Shown: piece after piece, positions 35,427 to 48,563 of the stretch
Layout: the number at the start of each line of letters is the position of its first letter
How positions within the stretch are numbered: the stretch's first letter is position 1
Source of the DNA: Botrytis cinerea B05.10
Taxonomy: Eukaryota > Ascomycota > Leotiomycetes > Helotiales > Sclerotiniaceae
Reading direction: 5' to 3'
Assembly (NCBI RefSeq): GCF_000143535.2
Contig: NC_037312.1
Location: 2,294,001-2,358,000, forward strand
Length of the DNA stretch: 64,000 nucleotides
Notes under the pieces: generated by a model
What the model was told of the DNA's origin: nothing
Seen by the model: the letters and a program-made list of their open reading frames with translations, nothing else
Databases searched by the model: none
Program-made: the position numbers and the translations under genes

Positions 35427-38420
35427 TCAGTGCCACTGGCTCTGTCCCATGAATCCTTCCTCCAATGTTCGATCTTCTAGATTTCTGATGAAATCTCGAT
35501 TTCTGGTAGGTGCTTGTCCGCCCTGAGCAGCTCTGCTCCCCCTTCTTCGTGCGCTACCAGGATTTCCATCAGGAACTCCATCAGGTGGAGGTGGATAATA
35601 TGCAGGACTGGGCTGCAAACGAATAGGTTGACTAGGGTCAAGATGACTAGCAACTCTTTGTATCGTCACAGGTATACCTCCCTGCTGAACTTCCATTGTC
35701 GAAGCACGTTGTCTTCCAGACCTCACAGTGGCCTGCTGATAGAGGCTTGGCTGTTGCTGTGAAGGACCAGCTCCATATTGCGCTGGAGGCATCTGTGTTG
35801 GTTGTTGCCCCATCATTCCCATTTGGTTATACCCTTGTTGCGTGGGGTATGGAGGTGGGGCTGCTTGGTGAGGTGCTTGGTGAGGAGCCTGATGAGAAGC
35901 CTGATGAGGAGCCTGATGAGGAACCTGATGGTTGGAGTTCGGAGTGTACATATTGTTATTGTTGTAAATCGGTGGGTGTTGTTGATTTTGTGGCACTTGG
36001 CCATATGAATTAACGGGGACACCTGAGTTGTATGAAGCATGAGCTGCAGACTGAGCCTGCGAATGGGCTTGAGCTTGAGCTGCCTGGGCTCGTTGCTTAC
36101 TCAATGCTTCAGCCTGCTGCTGCTGTGTCGTTCCTGGAGCGGGAGATCTATTTATAGCACTTGACTTGAGATTCATTGGCGGAACGAATGGACCGGTGAA
36201 CTTCTGTTGGGTGATGAACGGATGGAGCTTGGCTTGTTGTGGAGACCAGCGCTCCAAAGGATTGATATTGAGTAAACCACGGACAAAGTCGATGAAAGCA
36301 ACTCTGTTGTTCATTTCTACGATAGTTGTTAGTCAAAGTTTCGCAAGTATGGGACTTTATCTTACCTCGCTCTATTTCGTTTGGCTTCATGTTCTTTCGT
36401 GGCATCGCATAAGAACGAATAATCTCTGGAAGGGTGGTAGCTTGGAAGTATTTTTTACTTGGTTGCTCCTTTGATCCATGCTCGCGAGAATACTGCTCCA
36501 TAGATTTGAGATGGTATGTTCTTCTGCCATAATCATCTACATCGTGCCTCTTCTCGAAGAAATCTCCAGACTGCTTTCCCATCTCAAGCATCCAGTTTGG
36601 TGGGTTTCCCAACATCTCCACGATTCGGGAAACTTGATTGTATTCAGAGGATCCTGGGAACAGGGGAAGGCCCAAGAACAATTCAACAACAATGCAGCCC
36701 AATGACCACATGTCGATAGCTGATGAATATGGTAGGCCAAGTAAAACCTCGGGGGATCTGTAAAACCTCGACTGGATGTATGTGTATACTGTTTGACGTT
36801 CGTCACAGGCTGATCCAAAATCGATGATTTTGATGATAGGACTTTCGAGGTTCTTGAGTAAAATGTTTTCCGGCTTCAAATCGCAATGAATGAGTCGCGC
36901 TTTATTCAGCAAGCTTAAACCGTTCAAAAGTTGCTGGGCAAAAACTCGCACAAGCGTGGTGCTCAAGCCTCGGAACTGATTTTGCTTGATCAATTCATAC
37001 AAATTCACACTGAGCAATTCGAAAACCAGACAGAGATGTTGACGGTGGATGAATGTATCTTTGAGCCGCAGGAGATGGTGATCATCGTTCTTATCAAGCT
37101 TGGTGTTGAGCTATAATAATAAAAAAGTCAGTGGGTGAGGAACACAGTTTCACGACAAGAACTTACCAAGTCTAGAACGGAAACCTCCATCATACTTTGG
37201 TTAAAGTACGCAGTTCTGTTCTTCACCACCTTTACAGCAACAACTTCCTGGGTTTTCAGATTTTGACACTTGACAACTTGTCCAAAGGTTCCTTGACCAA
37301 GAACATCAAGAATAAGATAGCGGTTTCTGCGGAATATGTTAGCAGGAGGATTCCTTGGAATCTAGAGTTGATATCAACCTCGAAACATACTTATGAGTAG
37401 TTTCCTCAGACCCAAGAATGTCATTCACATAAAGTATATAATCGCTATCTTCGTTATCGAACCCATCATTCTTGACACCTTTGCTTGGTTTCGTGAGCAC
37501 TCTGCGAGGATTCCGCGAGGATTCGTACTTGAAGCTGGGGTTGCATATCCGATAGGTAGAGGGAAGATGGCTTGTAAGAGCTTGAAGGGGCTGTCATGGA
37601 ACTATTTAGCACAAATTTGAATCATGTTGCGCATCATAATGAAGCTTACACTTATGAACCCGCCCTCTGGATTAGCCCTGCGAAACGCTGGTTGCGCATT
37701 AACCTTTGGTTGCAAATCAGAAGTAGAACGAATCTTTGTAAATTCAGGAACTGGTCCTCTTCCAGGTGGACCTTGCGCCGACTGAGGTACTGGCCGCCGA
37801 GGAGACTTTTGATCATTGCCAAACATGGCATTCAGCTGTTGGGTCGCAGAAGTTGGGTATGATTCAGTGTTAGAATTGGAAGCATATGGCTGGATGGGAG
37901 GTAATTGTTGACGATTAGGATAGTACGCGTTTGGTGAAGTATACGAGGCATTCTTCGAAGGAGATTGTCTGTTAGCAGCCCCCGGTGGTGACATGTATTG
38001 ATTTGAGTTTTGCTGCTGCGTCGCGCCATACGGTGATGTTGGCGATAAAGTCTCCATTGGAGAATAACGTTGAGCGGCGGCAGATGGTTCTTGCGGCGAT
38101 TGGTGAGATAACCTTTGGTTGCCTGAAAGATGTTGTTGGTGATGGGGGCGCATAGGATATTTCATATTGTATTGATCTCCAGAGTCTTGCATGGCCACAT
38201 CTCCGTTTCCATCCGTCAACTGAGGAACAGCAGGAGAAGTTGCCAGAGATTGAGGATGTGATCCCAAACCTCCCTGATATTGGTCGTATGCAAAACCTGC
38301 TGGAGGTTGGGTTTGGGGGTTCCCGTTATAATCTCTAGCCATTTGGGGATGGGCTGGTGGGGGGTTTCCGTTGTACCTTCTTGAACCTGATGATTCAGAA
38401 TAATTCTGCCACTGGTCCAT
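35427..38420 (-). CDS. YAK1: DYRK-family protein kinase Yak1
   Basis: Yak1 is a growth-restraining kinase acting opposite to protein kinase A and TOR in nutrient and stress responses. Exons are 38420-37650, 37590-37391, 37326-37167, 37110-36366 and 36316-35427, giving 921 residues. A long Gln/Pro/Ser-rich N-terminus is followed by the conserved pre-kinase segment (DNEDSDYILYVNDILGS). The kinase has GQGTFGQV (334-341), catalytic Lys K356, HCDLKPEN (452-459), DFG (474-476) and the DYRK activation loop YTY (486-488), where Y488 is the expected autophosphorylated tyrosine. The tail is Gln-rich with HQAP repeats. The last intron is set by phase: IERE/MNNRVAFIDF. The C-terminal TLEEGFMGQSQW motif is intact. 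Confidence 0.95.
35864..35930 (-). repeat. HQAP-coding tandem repeat in YAK1
   Basis: About five copies of a 12-base unit encode HQ(A/V)(P/S) tetrapeptides (PHQAPHQASHQAPHQAPHQA). The unit length preserves frame, so length variation would be tolerated. It sits in the Gln-rich tail after the kinase domain. Confidence 0.75.
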
Positions 38421-40990
38421 TTTGGCGATACTGTGGAGATGCTCGAGATTTTGAGTGGGGGAATTTGGAAGGTATTGGGCACAATTGTCGCCTTTGTGAA
38501 GGAATAATTACGGACGCAGATATGATATGTCGCACAATCTTGTCGAAAGGTCTGCCGCCAGAAAGCAGACGGGAAACGCGTCGGGGGGGGGGAAACCAAT
38601 TAAACCTCTGTGCAGAGGCAAAAAGAGCCTATGGAGTACCAAATGCTGCTCAATATATCATGGCGAGTGAATAAAAAGGAAGTTGGAGATAGTGGAGTGT
38701 TGTAGATAAAATTCACTGGGTTGACTGGGGGGAGGAATGATGTAGCAAGCGTCCTAGAATTAATTGATGGATTCACACACCACACAGGATAGGACCCTCG
38801 TTGCTTCGTAGTAGCCGTAGCCGGGGAATGGCGAACTAAGAAGAGTAGCGAGCCTGGGAACGGTTTTGTGAATGAGCTTGGTGTTCCTTGAAGCAAGATT
38901 CCTGGGCACCAAAACAATGAATGAATGGATGAATGGATGGATGGATGAATGGTTGAATGGATGGGCGGAATAAAGAGAATGTTTACGATGTTTACGATGT
39001 GTTGCCTGCAGATGGCATGGCATCGTCTGGCATAGCATTTCACAATTTCATCTAGATCGGAAATCACCACCAGCCCTTTGGCAGCTTTGGGTACCTGGCC
39101 ATGCATATATAATTATCACTTGTCTAACTACATGTATGTACATGTGATTGGGATGTGTATAGATACACGCCGCCCATGTGGATGCCCAATGGTTTCGAAG
39201 GATGACATTGGCTTACGCACACAATCTCGCAGTTGCTAGCTAGTTCCCTCTTATACTTTGGATACGACTAACAAATAACCTTGGAACACTCTAGCTGTCG
39301 GCGAAAATCTCCAGCTTTGTGAAATCTAACCAGAGCGAGGCAGGTAGGTAGATATGTATCACTCGATCCCCCTCAGAATCTCTCTATCAGCAGCATCATA
39401 ATGTGGTACCGTTGGAAAGCGTTTCGAGGAGAACGATCATATATATGTAAAAGGTCTATCATTATCATTAATGTGTCAAGCACACCAACGTCCAGTTAGA
39501 GGCGGCCCCCCTGGGCATACACCAGAACACCTCCCTAGTAGCCAAATACGAAGTCTAATCTCGAAGCAAAGTAAAAGAGATGCCAGTCGATTTTCTTGAA
39601 AGGGTGGAAGGAAGAACGGCAAAACGGACAGGATCGTCTTTGTTCTTGTGAAACTCAAGTATCGAAGTGTAAAATGGTTGCTGTAGCATATTCCAAACTC
39701 GGCCAAGGTAAAGGCAGAATAAGACTGTTCCTCTCATTCCTCGCAATGAGAGCAATGCCCTCATTGATCATCACACCCTTCTTCTTTGATTGCGATAGAC
39801 AAGTCAGAAGTCACAACAGTTATGATACCGGGAATGATACCTAGATACTTGTTAGGTAGATGGGTAGACATATAGACACACACACACACACATATATATA
39901 TACGGACTGCCTGCCATCAACACTCATTACTGCCTACGACTTTGGTTTCCCATCCATATATCCATATACATCCATATATCCATCTACATCCATACATGTT
40001 CATATGTGGTAAATGCTTTGCAGGAACAGCAATCCATCGATCCATCTAACCATCTAATGACGTTATCAGTTGATCGAATGCATTGAATTCTTATTGATCT
40101 GATCATTCACAGTTCAACCATCTACCCCCCCAAGTTTCAAAGATAAGTAATAAAAGTAAATTGGGCGGATGGCTTGGGGGCTCCATCGAATTTATCCCAG
40201 TCAGTCAGCCTGTATCCGGGAGCGAGCCAGCACGGCCAACACCACCAGCCATGCGAAATCGAAATCCAACGTTTGGTTCGCGGGTGACATGAATTGACCG
40301 AGCCACTTCCCGTGTGGTCTTGAATATATCTAGCATTGGAAAATGAAAACGAGCCAGAAACAGCTGGAGATCTAGATTTTCGACAAACAAGGTGTGCCTG
40401 TCTAGGCACGTGCTTGGACTGGATTATTAATCAAAGGCTGCAGATCTACGACCATACTGGTATCTATGATCCCCTCACACGTGCCGCAGTTTGCTGCCTC
40501 AGTGCCCCGACTCTAACAAGGCTAGCCTCGCGACTACCGCGTACCGACCTAGCACCTACCTAATTTTCACAAGCAATCCCTCCCTCCCTCCTCCGCCGGT
40601 GCAATGACGCATACGGTGAAGAAGCATCCGATATGAACCCTTTTTTTCTCTCTTGCCATCATTGCAAGTGATCGAATTTATTGATGGTGAAGAGAGACCG
40701 GCGAACTTCCATATCTCGTTCTTTTCACATCATAAACTGTTTGCTATTGCTATTCTTGATAATAACTCCAAGGTTTGATTTCCGTATCGTTATTAATTCA
40801 CTGCACCCGGTGCCGTAGTTGCCTCTCATCATTACCTACGGCATCTACCTAGTAGTGTTCACCTTCGACCTCTGCAACCCTTTTACCCGCCCGCAAACTA
40901 ATATAGACGTTCTCTTTTATATTGTCCTGGTTTCCTTTTACAACAATCTTCCCCTTCTCCTGAACCCCTCAACGTCTACCTCGTTGATGA
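38421..40990. other. 2.6 kb divergent upstream region, YAK1 / RAD26
   Basis: No gene is recognised. Contents are a G10 run at about 38583-38592, ATGG/ATGA tetramers at about 38921-38957, CA then TA dinucleotides at about 39879-39902, and AGGTAGGTAG near 39351. Promoters of both flanking genes must lie here. Several frames of 70-170 codons exist on the minus strand but are low-complexity. Confidence 0.45.
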
Positions 40991-41034
40991 ATGTCCAAAA
41001 TGAGTTCATCTACCGAACCTCACAATCATCGTGA
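40987..41034 (+). promoter_or_regulatory. Short upstream ORF overlapping the RAD26 start
   Basis: An ATG at 40987 lies four bases before the RAD26 ATG in another frame and runs 15 codons to a TGA at 41032-41034, overlapping the main coding start. If the leader includes it, scanning ribosomes would meet it first, which could lower RAD26 translation or favour the in-frame ATG at 41000. Confidence 0.5.
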
Positions 41035-44000
41035 CAATTCAACGCGCATCAAATCTGAAAGCATGTCTCCACCTCGTCACAACGTTAGACTTCACCGAGA
41101 ACACACTGATACTATCCAAGAAGCTGCAGCCGTTGTTGCCGACGAAGCGCTTCTCAGCGATAACGATATAGATACAAAAGACCATAGTCTTGGATCAGAG
41201 AGATTGGTATGATAAAATCATCCCCGTCCGCAAATCCTATTTCACAGTGTTCAAAGTTATCCCAGACGCTCAAAGTGCACCAGGCCCCCAAGCTTCCCCC
41301 TGTTCTAACATCTCACATAAGTATACTGACATGATCTCCAAACAGACTAGCCAGCAGCAACCTCAAGATGAAGCCAGTGCTCTAGCAGGTTTGACTGAAA
41401 CGGTTCGCAATCAGGATGACCTCGAACGAGATATAACGAACCAGGCCAATCTGGTAATGATTGAGCAAGAAGACCAGCGGGATCAGAAGCGCATTGAGAA
41501 GGTTAGGAATAGCATCGAGAAACTCGAGAGCCAGAAACATACCCAAGAACGCCGTCTCAATAATCTTTCGAACAATCCATTGATGCGCCAAAGGTGCATA
41601 GGCGAAATCTCAAAAGTCGAGGCCGACATTTTTGCTCTCAAGAATGACATTACCGACATACAAAAGCGAATCGATGAAAGACATCAGCACAATGATGACC
41701 ATGCCGAAGCCGATGCTGCTGGTGGAAGCCGACGAATGCCCAATGAAAGTCAGAGGGAATTTCTGATTCGCACGGGAAAAATTACTCCATTTCAACAAAC
41801 TTCAGATGCAGCTACCGATCATGTTCAATCGGCACTTACTGATGCGCTAAGGGACGTAGAAGAGGGGGATGACAACGAATCAGGAAATGCTCAAACAGAG
41901 CCTAGATCACATCAGAATCTTCGTCTACCAGGGTTTGCAGATGTCGCAAATACTAAATTGAGTACCACTGAGAGTGAATTTGGTCTTCGCCCTCGAAAGA
42001 AGAGAAGGCTCGCCAACGGCGCTTTCGCAGATGTATCTCCTGCTCGTTCAATTTCAGCAGATGATGATGCTTTTACCCCTGAGCATTTAGCAGATGAAGA
42101 TGAGGAATTGGACGATGAAGATGATGAAGATGATGCCTTGATGACAGCTCGTACTGCAACGAAGAAGAGATCGAAGCCGAGCAAAGCTCGAACAGACGAG
42201 ACACAGAGCTTGGCCGGGATTGATGATGGAAACGAGAATATGTACCAAGCACGCCTTGCAAAATGGGTGGAGAAACGAAGTGCTGCACGACGACAGCATC
42301 TAGAAAACAATCCTCAAAATGAGGAGGATGCAGCTGCAGAAAATTCTTTGGAAAAAGAATGGTTCAAGCCATGCCCAGGACAGCCTGATCACGAATTTGA
42401 AAACGGTCTAAAGTTACCTGGTGATATTTTTCCTGCGCTCTTCGACTATCAAAAGACTGGTGTTCAATGGCTGTCGGAACTTCACAATCAACAAGTTGGA
42501 GGTATTATTGGAGATGAAATGGGTCTCGGCAAGACCATCCAGATGATATCCTTCTTAGCTGGTTTGCATTACAGTAAAAAGCTTACAAAGCCTGTTATTG
42601 TAGTTGCTCCTGCAACTGTCCTTCGACAATGGGTCAATGAGTTTCATCGATGGTGGCCAGCTTTGAGAGTTTCAATTTTGCATAGTTCTGGTACCGGCAT
42701 GCTCAACGTTGGAAATGAAGACAGATTGGAAGACGATGACGATGAGATTCTTTACGGTCAAACAACCAAGAAAGCCCCGAAGTCGCAAAAGCTTGCTCAG
42801 AAAATTGTCGATCGTGTTGTCAAGCATGGCCATGTCTTGGTCACCACATATGCTGGACTTCAGACCTACAGTAATACTCTCATCAACGTTGACTGGGATT
42901 ACGCTGTATTGGATGAGGGACACAAGATTCGAAACCCTAACACTGCTGTCACTATCTATTGCAAAGAACTACGGACACCCAATCGAGTGATTCTCTCGGG
43001 TACTCCCATGCAGAACGGGTTAGTAGAACTGTGGTCACTGTTTGATTTCGTCTTTCCTATGCGTTTAGGTACTTTGGTCAATTTCCGACAAGCATTCGAA
43101 GTTCCTATCAAAATTGGAGGTTACGCGAACGCCACCAATCTACAAGTTCTCACGGCTACTAAATGTGCTGAAACTTTGAAAGATGCAATCAGTCCATATC
43201 TACTTCAACGATTAAAGGTTGATGTTGCGGCAGATTTGCCAAAGAAGAGCGAGCAAGTCTTATTCTGCAAGCTTACGAGACCCCAAAGAGATGCATATGA
43301 AATGTTCCTTGCGTCCGATGATATGAAGTCAATTCTGAACCGCAGTCGACAATCACTTTATGGCATTGACATATTGCGCAAGATCTGCAACCATCCAGAT
43401 CTTCTAGATAAACGATTGAAAAACAAGCCCGATTACAAATGGGGCAATGGAAACAAATCTGGAAAAATGCAAGTTGTGAAGGCACTCTTGCAGATGTGGA
43501 AGGGCTATGGACACAAAACCTTGCTCTTCAGTCAAGGTGTTCAAATGCTTGACATTCTTGAAGAATTTGTCAAGAAACTTGGCGGATTCAACTATCTTCG
43601 TATGGATGGTGGTACAGCGGTCAAGGATAGACAAACTCTCGTTGATCAATTCAACAATGACCCTGAAATGCATGTATTCCTACTCACCACTAAAGTTGGA
43701 GGTCTAGGAGTTAACCTCACTGGTGCAAATCGGGTAATCATATTTGATCCTGATTGGAATCCATCCACTGACGTACAAGCTCGAGAACGTGCATGGCGTC
43801 TTGGTCAAAAGAAGGAAGTCACCATATACAGACTTATGACTGCTGGTACTATAGAAGAGAAGATCTACCATCGACAAATTTTTAAACAGTTTCTCACAAA
43901 CAAGATTCTCAAGGATCCGAAACAGCGACAGACATTTGCTATGAAAGACCTATATGACCTTTTCACTCTTGGTGACCAAGATGGTGGGATCACGGAGACT

Positions 44001-44768
44001 GGCGAAATGTTCAAGGGCACAGAGGTTCAATTCAAGAAGACTTCGAGTCCTTTGTCGTCTCGTAGTTTATCTGTCGACCCCGGTCAAGGTGATTCGGAGT
44101 CAGATCTTCGCAATCTCGCGGGTGTTGCTGAACTTGAGCAATTCAATGATCCTTCCGAGGAAAAAGACAAAGATAACAATGAAGAGTCCAGATTAATGGA
44201 AGGCATCTTTGCTCGTTCTGGAGTTCATAGTGCTCTCGAGCACGATCAAATCATTAATGGGAAGATGAAGGTTGCGGCAGACCGTGGCATGATTGAGCGT
44301 GAAGCCAAGAGAATCGCTGCGGAATCTGCCACAGCACTGAGACGTGCTGGAGAAGCTGCAAGAAGCATTGCACCTGGAACTGTCACTTGGACTGGAGAAT
44401 ATGGATCCGCCGGTAGACCGACTAATGTTCGACGAGGTGCAGGTCCAAGTTCATCAAGTGTTTTATCAGGCCTTTCAAATAGACAAGGTATCACGCAGCC
44501 TTCTAGCTCGAGTAACTCGCGCGCTGCAACTCCAAATCGCCCAGCTGGGCGTCAACGTCATGATTTTGCTAAGATGATTGTTGATTTTATCAAGAGGATG
44601 GGCGGTTCAGTTCCGAGTCAGGCGGTGGTCAACCATTTTGATCGATATTGTACTTCTGATCGAGTGACAGCTGAATTCAAGCATACTCTAACAGAAGTTG
44701 CAATATGCGAACATGGTACTAATAGTAGGATGAGGGCTAAGTGGGTTTTGAAAGATGAATTCAAATGA
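40991..44768 (+). CDS. RAD26: Transcription-coupled repair ATPase Rad26 (CSB/ERCC6 homologue)
   Basis: A SWI2/SNF2 translocase that acts on stalled RNA polymerase II during transcription-coupled nucleotide excision repair. Exons are 40991-41206 and 41346-44768, giving 1212 residues (the ATG at 41000 is an alternative start). An N-terminal charged coiled coil (about 85-180) precedes an acidic stretch and a basic RPRKKRRLA signal. ATPase motifs: GDEMGLGKT (461-469, Walker A K468), DEGH (595-598), SGTPMQNGL, and in the second lobe LLTTKVGGLGVNLTGANRVI and RAWRLGQKKEV. The C-terminal 70 residues fit the CSB winged-helix domain (VDFIKRMGGSVPSQAVVNHF). The intron is 139 bases with a GTATGA donor; its acceptor was chosen by phase and is the only uncertain point. 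Confidence 0.95.
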
Positions 44769-45893
44769 TTGATACTACTGAACGTTTCATGGGATGTTAT
44801 CAAGGCGTACAGGAAAGGGCGGGGGGATATATATGGAGGTGTAGTAGATGGGAATGGGTGAGAGATTTAACAAACTTTTGTACCATAGCATTTATATGCA
44901 TGCATTTGCAATGGGCGTTGGGTGATATCCTTTGATGCTTCGGATGGGACAGCACGGCGGATTCAGTGCAATGATATCAGATACATAGGATTGTCATCAT
45001 AGATGGATTAAGAATACAACAATCACTCGAATCAAGTTTCTTGCATCAATGTTGATATTAGTAATCTCTTGTCTTGGACAAACGAGGTTCATTCACATTT
45101 CAATCTCATCTCTGATGAAGCTTCAGATATCGAGTTCAAGTGAGTGAGATAACAAGTCTTTCGCACTCAAAATATCCATTTTTCTAAATATCTTATTTGT
45201 TTTCTTGTTTTTCTTCATACGCAATTCCGTTCGCTTATTCATCTCACCCATCCATTACTGCATTCCCATTCCTCTCCATCTACCGCTACCCTACTCCTTA
45301 TCCTAATCCTAATCCATAAAATAAAATAAAATAAAATAAAACAACATAGTTTGTTGAATGAAATCAAGTCGAAAATTAAAATGGAGATGGAGATGAAATG
45401 GGGACAAAATCGAGACAAAATCGAGACAAAATTGAATCAAATCAAAAACTATTCCCCCTTACCCTCCTAGAAAAATGAAGAAGGAAAAAAAAGAAAGAAA
45501 AAGAGAGAAAGAAGATGTGGCAGCAGTAGCAGCAGTAGCAGCAGTAGCAGCAGTAGCAGCAGTAGCAGCAGTAGCAGCAGTAGCGATTCCCCTCTTGAGT
45601 TTTGGGTTTTGGTGATTTTGGGTCTTGAAATCCGTTGATTGGGGTTGTCGGGTTTGAGATACGCTTTTGGTTTTCGAAAGGTTTGGTGGGTTGTTGGGTT
45701 TTTTTTGTCTGTCTCTGGAGAGGGGATATGGAAAGTTGGAAAGTTGAAGAGGGGGGAGAATATCTGTTGATTTCTTCATCTTTCCCCTTTTTTTCATTCA
45801 TCTATCCATCCATCCATCCATCTCAAAAAGAAACCCCCCCCCCAAAAACACAAAATCAAAACCAAACTCAAACTGGAACCCAAATCCAAGTAT
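44769..45893. other. Intergenic region between RAD26 and a secreted-protein gene
   Basis: Convergent 3' ends. No gene is seen. Simple repeats include AAAAT pentamers at about 45316-45341 and a nine-base repeat at 45520-45584. Short frames of about 115 codons on the minus strand are just translations of that repeat and flanking poly-purine. Confidence 0.5.
45520..45584. repeat. GCAGCAGTA nine-base tandem repeat, about seven copies
   Basis: Seven near-perfect copies of a nine-base unit, itself a decayed trinucleotide repeat, lie about 300 bases past the stop codon of the minus-strand secreted-protein gene. Confidence 0.85.
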
Positions 45894-46961
45894 CTAATTA
45901 AAAGTACCAAGTTTGTAAACGGTGTTGGGTCCTTTGTCTTCGAAGGATTCGGTGGTGGTGATTTGGTTCCAGCCGCTGGGGGTGGGGAGGAGGTGGATGT
46001 TAGTTTGTTTGCTTTTTCGGGGTGGTTCTTGTTTTGTTGTTTGGGGTGAGGGGTGAGGGGTGAGGGGAAAGGGATAGGGAAGGGAAGGAGAAGGGGAAAG
46101 GGAAAGGGAAAGGGAATATTTGAGGGGGGGGTGGGAGAGGGGGATAGTAGATGAGGGAATGCAGGCGAAAGTATGTTGAGTTTATACATCATCCATCCCA
46201 CAATCTCCAAATCCCCTCCTCCCCCTCCTCAGCAAAAAAAGCAAGAAAAAGAAAAACACTTACAAAAACGCATCATTCCCCTTCTCAGTATCCACAATCG
46301 TCATGACGGCAAAATCTCCACTGGGATTATATCCCCAATTTACCTGCCAGGAGCTGGGCACTGGCTTGCCGTCGACGATGCTGCTGCTACAGGCGAGAGA
46401 GGAGTAGGAGTGGGTTTGGGGCGTGGAGGAGGCGGGGGGTGTGGAGGCGGCGTCGTTGTAGAGGCAGGGGACTGGGGGTGTGTTAGAGGGGATGGGGTGA
46501 GGAAGGAGTGAGGGGAGGGGCAACGTACTGTTGACTACTGGTCCACTGCTAGGGATTACACTAATAGTGAAATTGTATGTGCAGATTGTAGCGGTACATG
46601 CTTTGCACAGGTTAGTGTATTTTTCTCGTGGTAGGAATTTCTCTTTCATTTCATCTCGTTTCCTTCACTTCACACTTCACACTCTCACACTCGTCCTCAT
46701 CTCCATCCACTTACCCCCTTTCTCCTTCCACAAACAATAAAACTCAACTCAACACTCTCGTCAAAACATCCCCTAGAAAACAAAGAGAAAGAGAAAAATA
46801 AAAAAAGATATCCAAAACGAAAAGCCAAGCTTACGCCGAGTAAAACCCGATACTTTCCACTGCACATCTGGGATTGAACTTGAGGAAGTAGCAGCGCGCG
46901 GGACGGACATCGAGAAAGCTGATGTTGCGAATGCGGCGACGAGGAGGAGGTTGTTGAACAT
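45894..46961 (-). CDS. Small secreted four-cysteine protein, candidate effector
   Basis: A 162-residue protein from four exons: 46961-46835, 46600-46529, 46471-46264 and 45975-45894. All junctions keep frame, and the last joins DAF/FGWNQITTTESFEDKGPN through a 288-base intron full of G/C-rich simple sequence. Residues 1-17 (MFNNLLLVAAFATSAFS) form a signal peptide. The mature part has exactly four cysteines (44, 49, 69, 94), enough for two disulphides, and alternating patterns suggesting beta strands (VQWKVSGF, CTYNFTISV, SWQVNWGYN, DFAVMTIVD). Size, export signal and cysteine number resemble Alt a 1/AA1-like secreted proteins, but no diagnostic motif confirms that. Function is unknown; interaction with a host or the cell wall is speculation. 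Confidence 0.75.
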
Positions 46962-48563
46962 TTTTGCTCTGGTTGTTTTGTTTTGTGTTGGAGGAGGTGG
47001 GTTTAGTTATTAATGGAATTGGAGACACGACTGAGAGATGAAGAAGTGAAGATTCAGATAGAGGAGGAATGCTTTCATGCTTTATATAAGTGTCGAGTTC
47101 CATCATACATCCATATCCAAACACGATATCCATAGACGAAACCCCATCTACTCATCTACCCAACAAACCGATCATCAGACACACACCTCGTATCTCCTGT
47201 GTCCTATATCTGTACCCCCCAATAAACATCCCACCAGTACAATCATCAACAAGATTGTACATCACCTCACATCGCACCTCTCCGATCTTCTCCTACCACA
47301 ACACTACAATGACCTCACGAATGCAACCTCTGCGAAGCTCGCCCCGCACGAGAGATTCTATGATTACGTTTCGATACGAGGTGCGCATGTAACCTTTCTC
47401 ATCTCATGCGCGCGTTTGGGATCTCGTCACGATATGTGAATTTATCCGCATGCGTTCTTGGATTGGATGGCTTGATTCGATGCTTTTCGATTCGATTGGT
47501 TGGTTGGTGACTTACTGAAGATGTTTATACTTTGTAGGTACGGATCGACATGCATAAAATACATATGCGTCTACCACCTCCCCACCAAACCTCCTCATAA
47601 AATACAACAACACACCACACCACACCACACCTACACAGCTTCTCATCCGTAGCCAACCTCATCCAATATCTGCACCACCGGGTTCTCCGCAATTCTCCAC
47701 AAATCCCAGCACCGTACTTACATCCCCCCTCCGTCACACCCATCGTACCTTTCTCGTACCTCCCTCTCACTAATCACCAACGGCCAGATATATATATATA
47801 TATATGCATGTTTCAGTCCTTTGATCACTGTGTGCAACACCGGTGTATCATACCCGAAGACCGCATTGTGTGAGGTGAGATCTGGGGTAGGTGTTCATCA
47901 GTGGTTATACACAGTGACAAGACACTGGGATGATTGATTTTGGAGATGCTTTTGAGAATCTTCATTTAAAGAGGTTGAAGGACAAAGTAATGAGGTATTT
48001 TGGATCGAATAATGAGATCGTAGATCAGTTGAAAGCTGGATTGATTAGGAAATTAGAAAAGTTTGGACAGCGTCCCGTCAATTGGTAGTCTCGAGTGCAC
48101 ATGTAACATGAATTTTGGCGAAATGAAATGAAATGAAATGAGGTGTGCAAACTAAATCGCCAAATCTAAAACTCGAAAGCTTCTATTGTTGGTAACATTG
48201 CTCGATACACTAATTGAGGTTGGCAGTAAAAGATTTCTCTGGATTGACTGGTAACGTATTTTATTGTCTCTTTCAAATTTGATATGCGTGAATGCCTAGA
48301 ATCTGAAAAGAGGTTGTTTCGACATGATGCATCTTCTACCTAGCATGAGAAATAAGAGATTAAAATAAGTGATAAAGGTTTAGGAATTCAAGTCTAGGAG
48401 CCTTAAATGGGAACACCAAATATATGATCAAAAAATTTCATTCTTTTGTCTTCGTGGAGCATGAACCTAGCTTTTCCTAAGCCCTACATTAAACGCCTTT
48501 GGGCCAATTACAGCGCTGTAAGCAACCCATTCCCAATGCATTAACACATCTATCCATCCGTAT
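46962..48563. other. Intergenic region between secreted-protein gene and eIF3c
   Basis: No gene is seen. A TA run lies at about 47788-47806, CACAC/CCACA repeats near 47610-47630 and GAAAT pentamers near 48121-48140. The left part is the promoter of the secreted-protein gene. Confidence 0.45.

Noticed and set aside
45442..45801. A minus-strand frame with (CCYCCY) repeats that could look like a Cys-rich protein
   Set aside because: It is a translation of the nine-base tandem repeat and flanking simple sequence; another frame of the same repeat gives (ATA) runs equally well.
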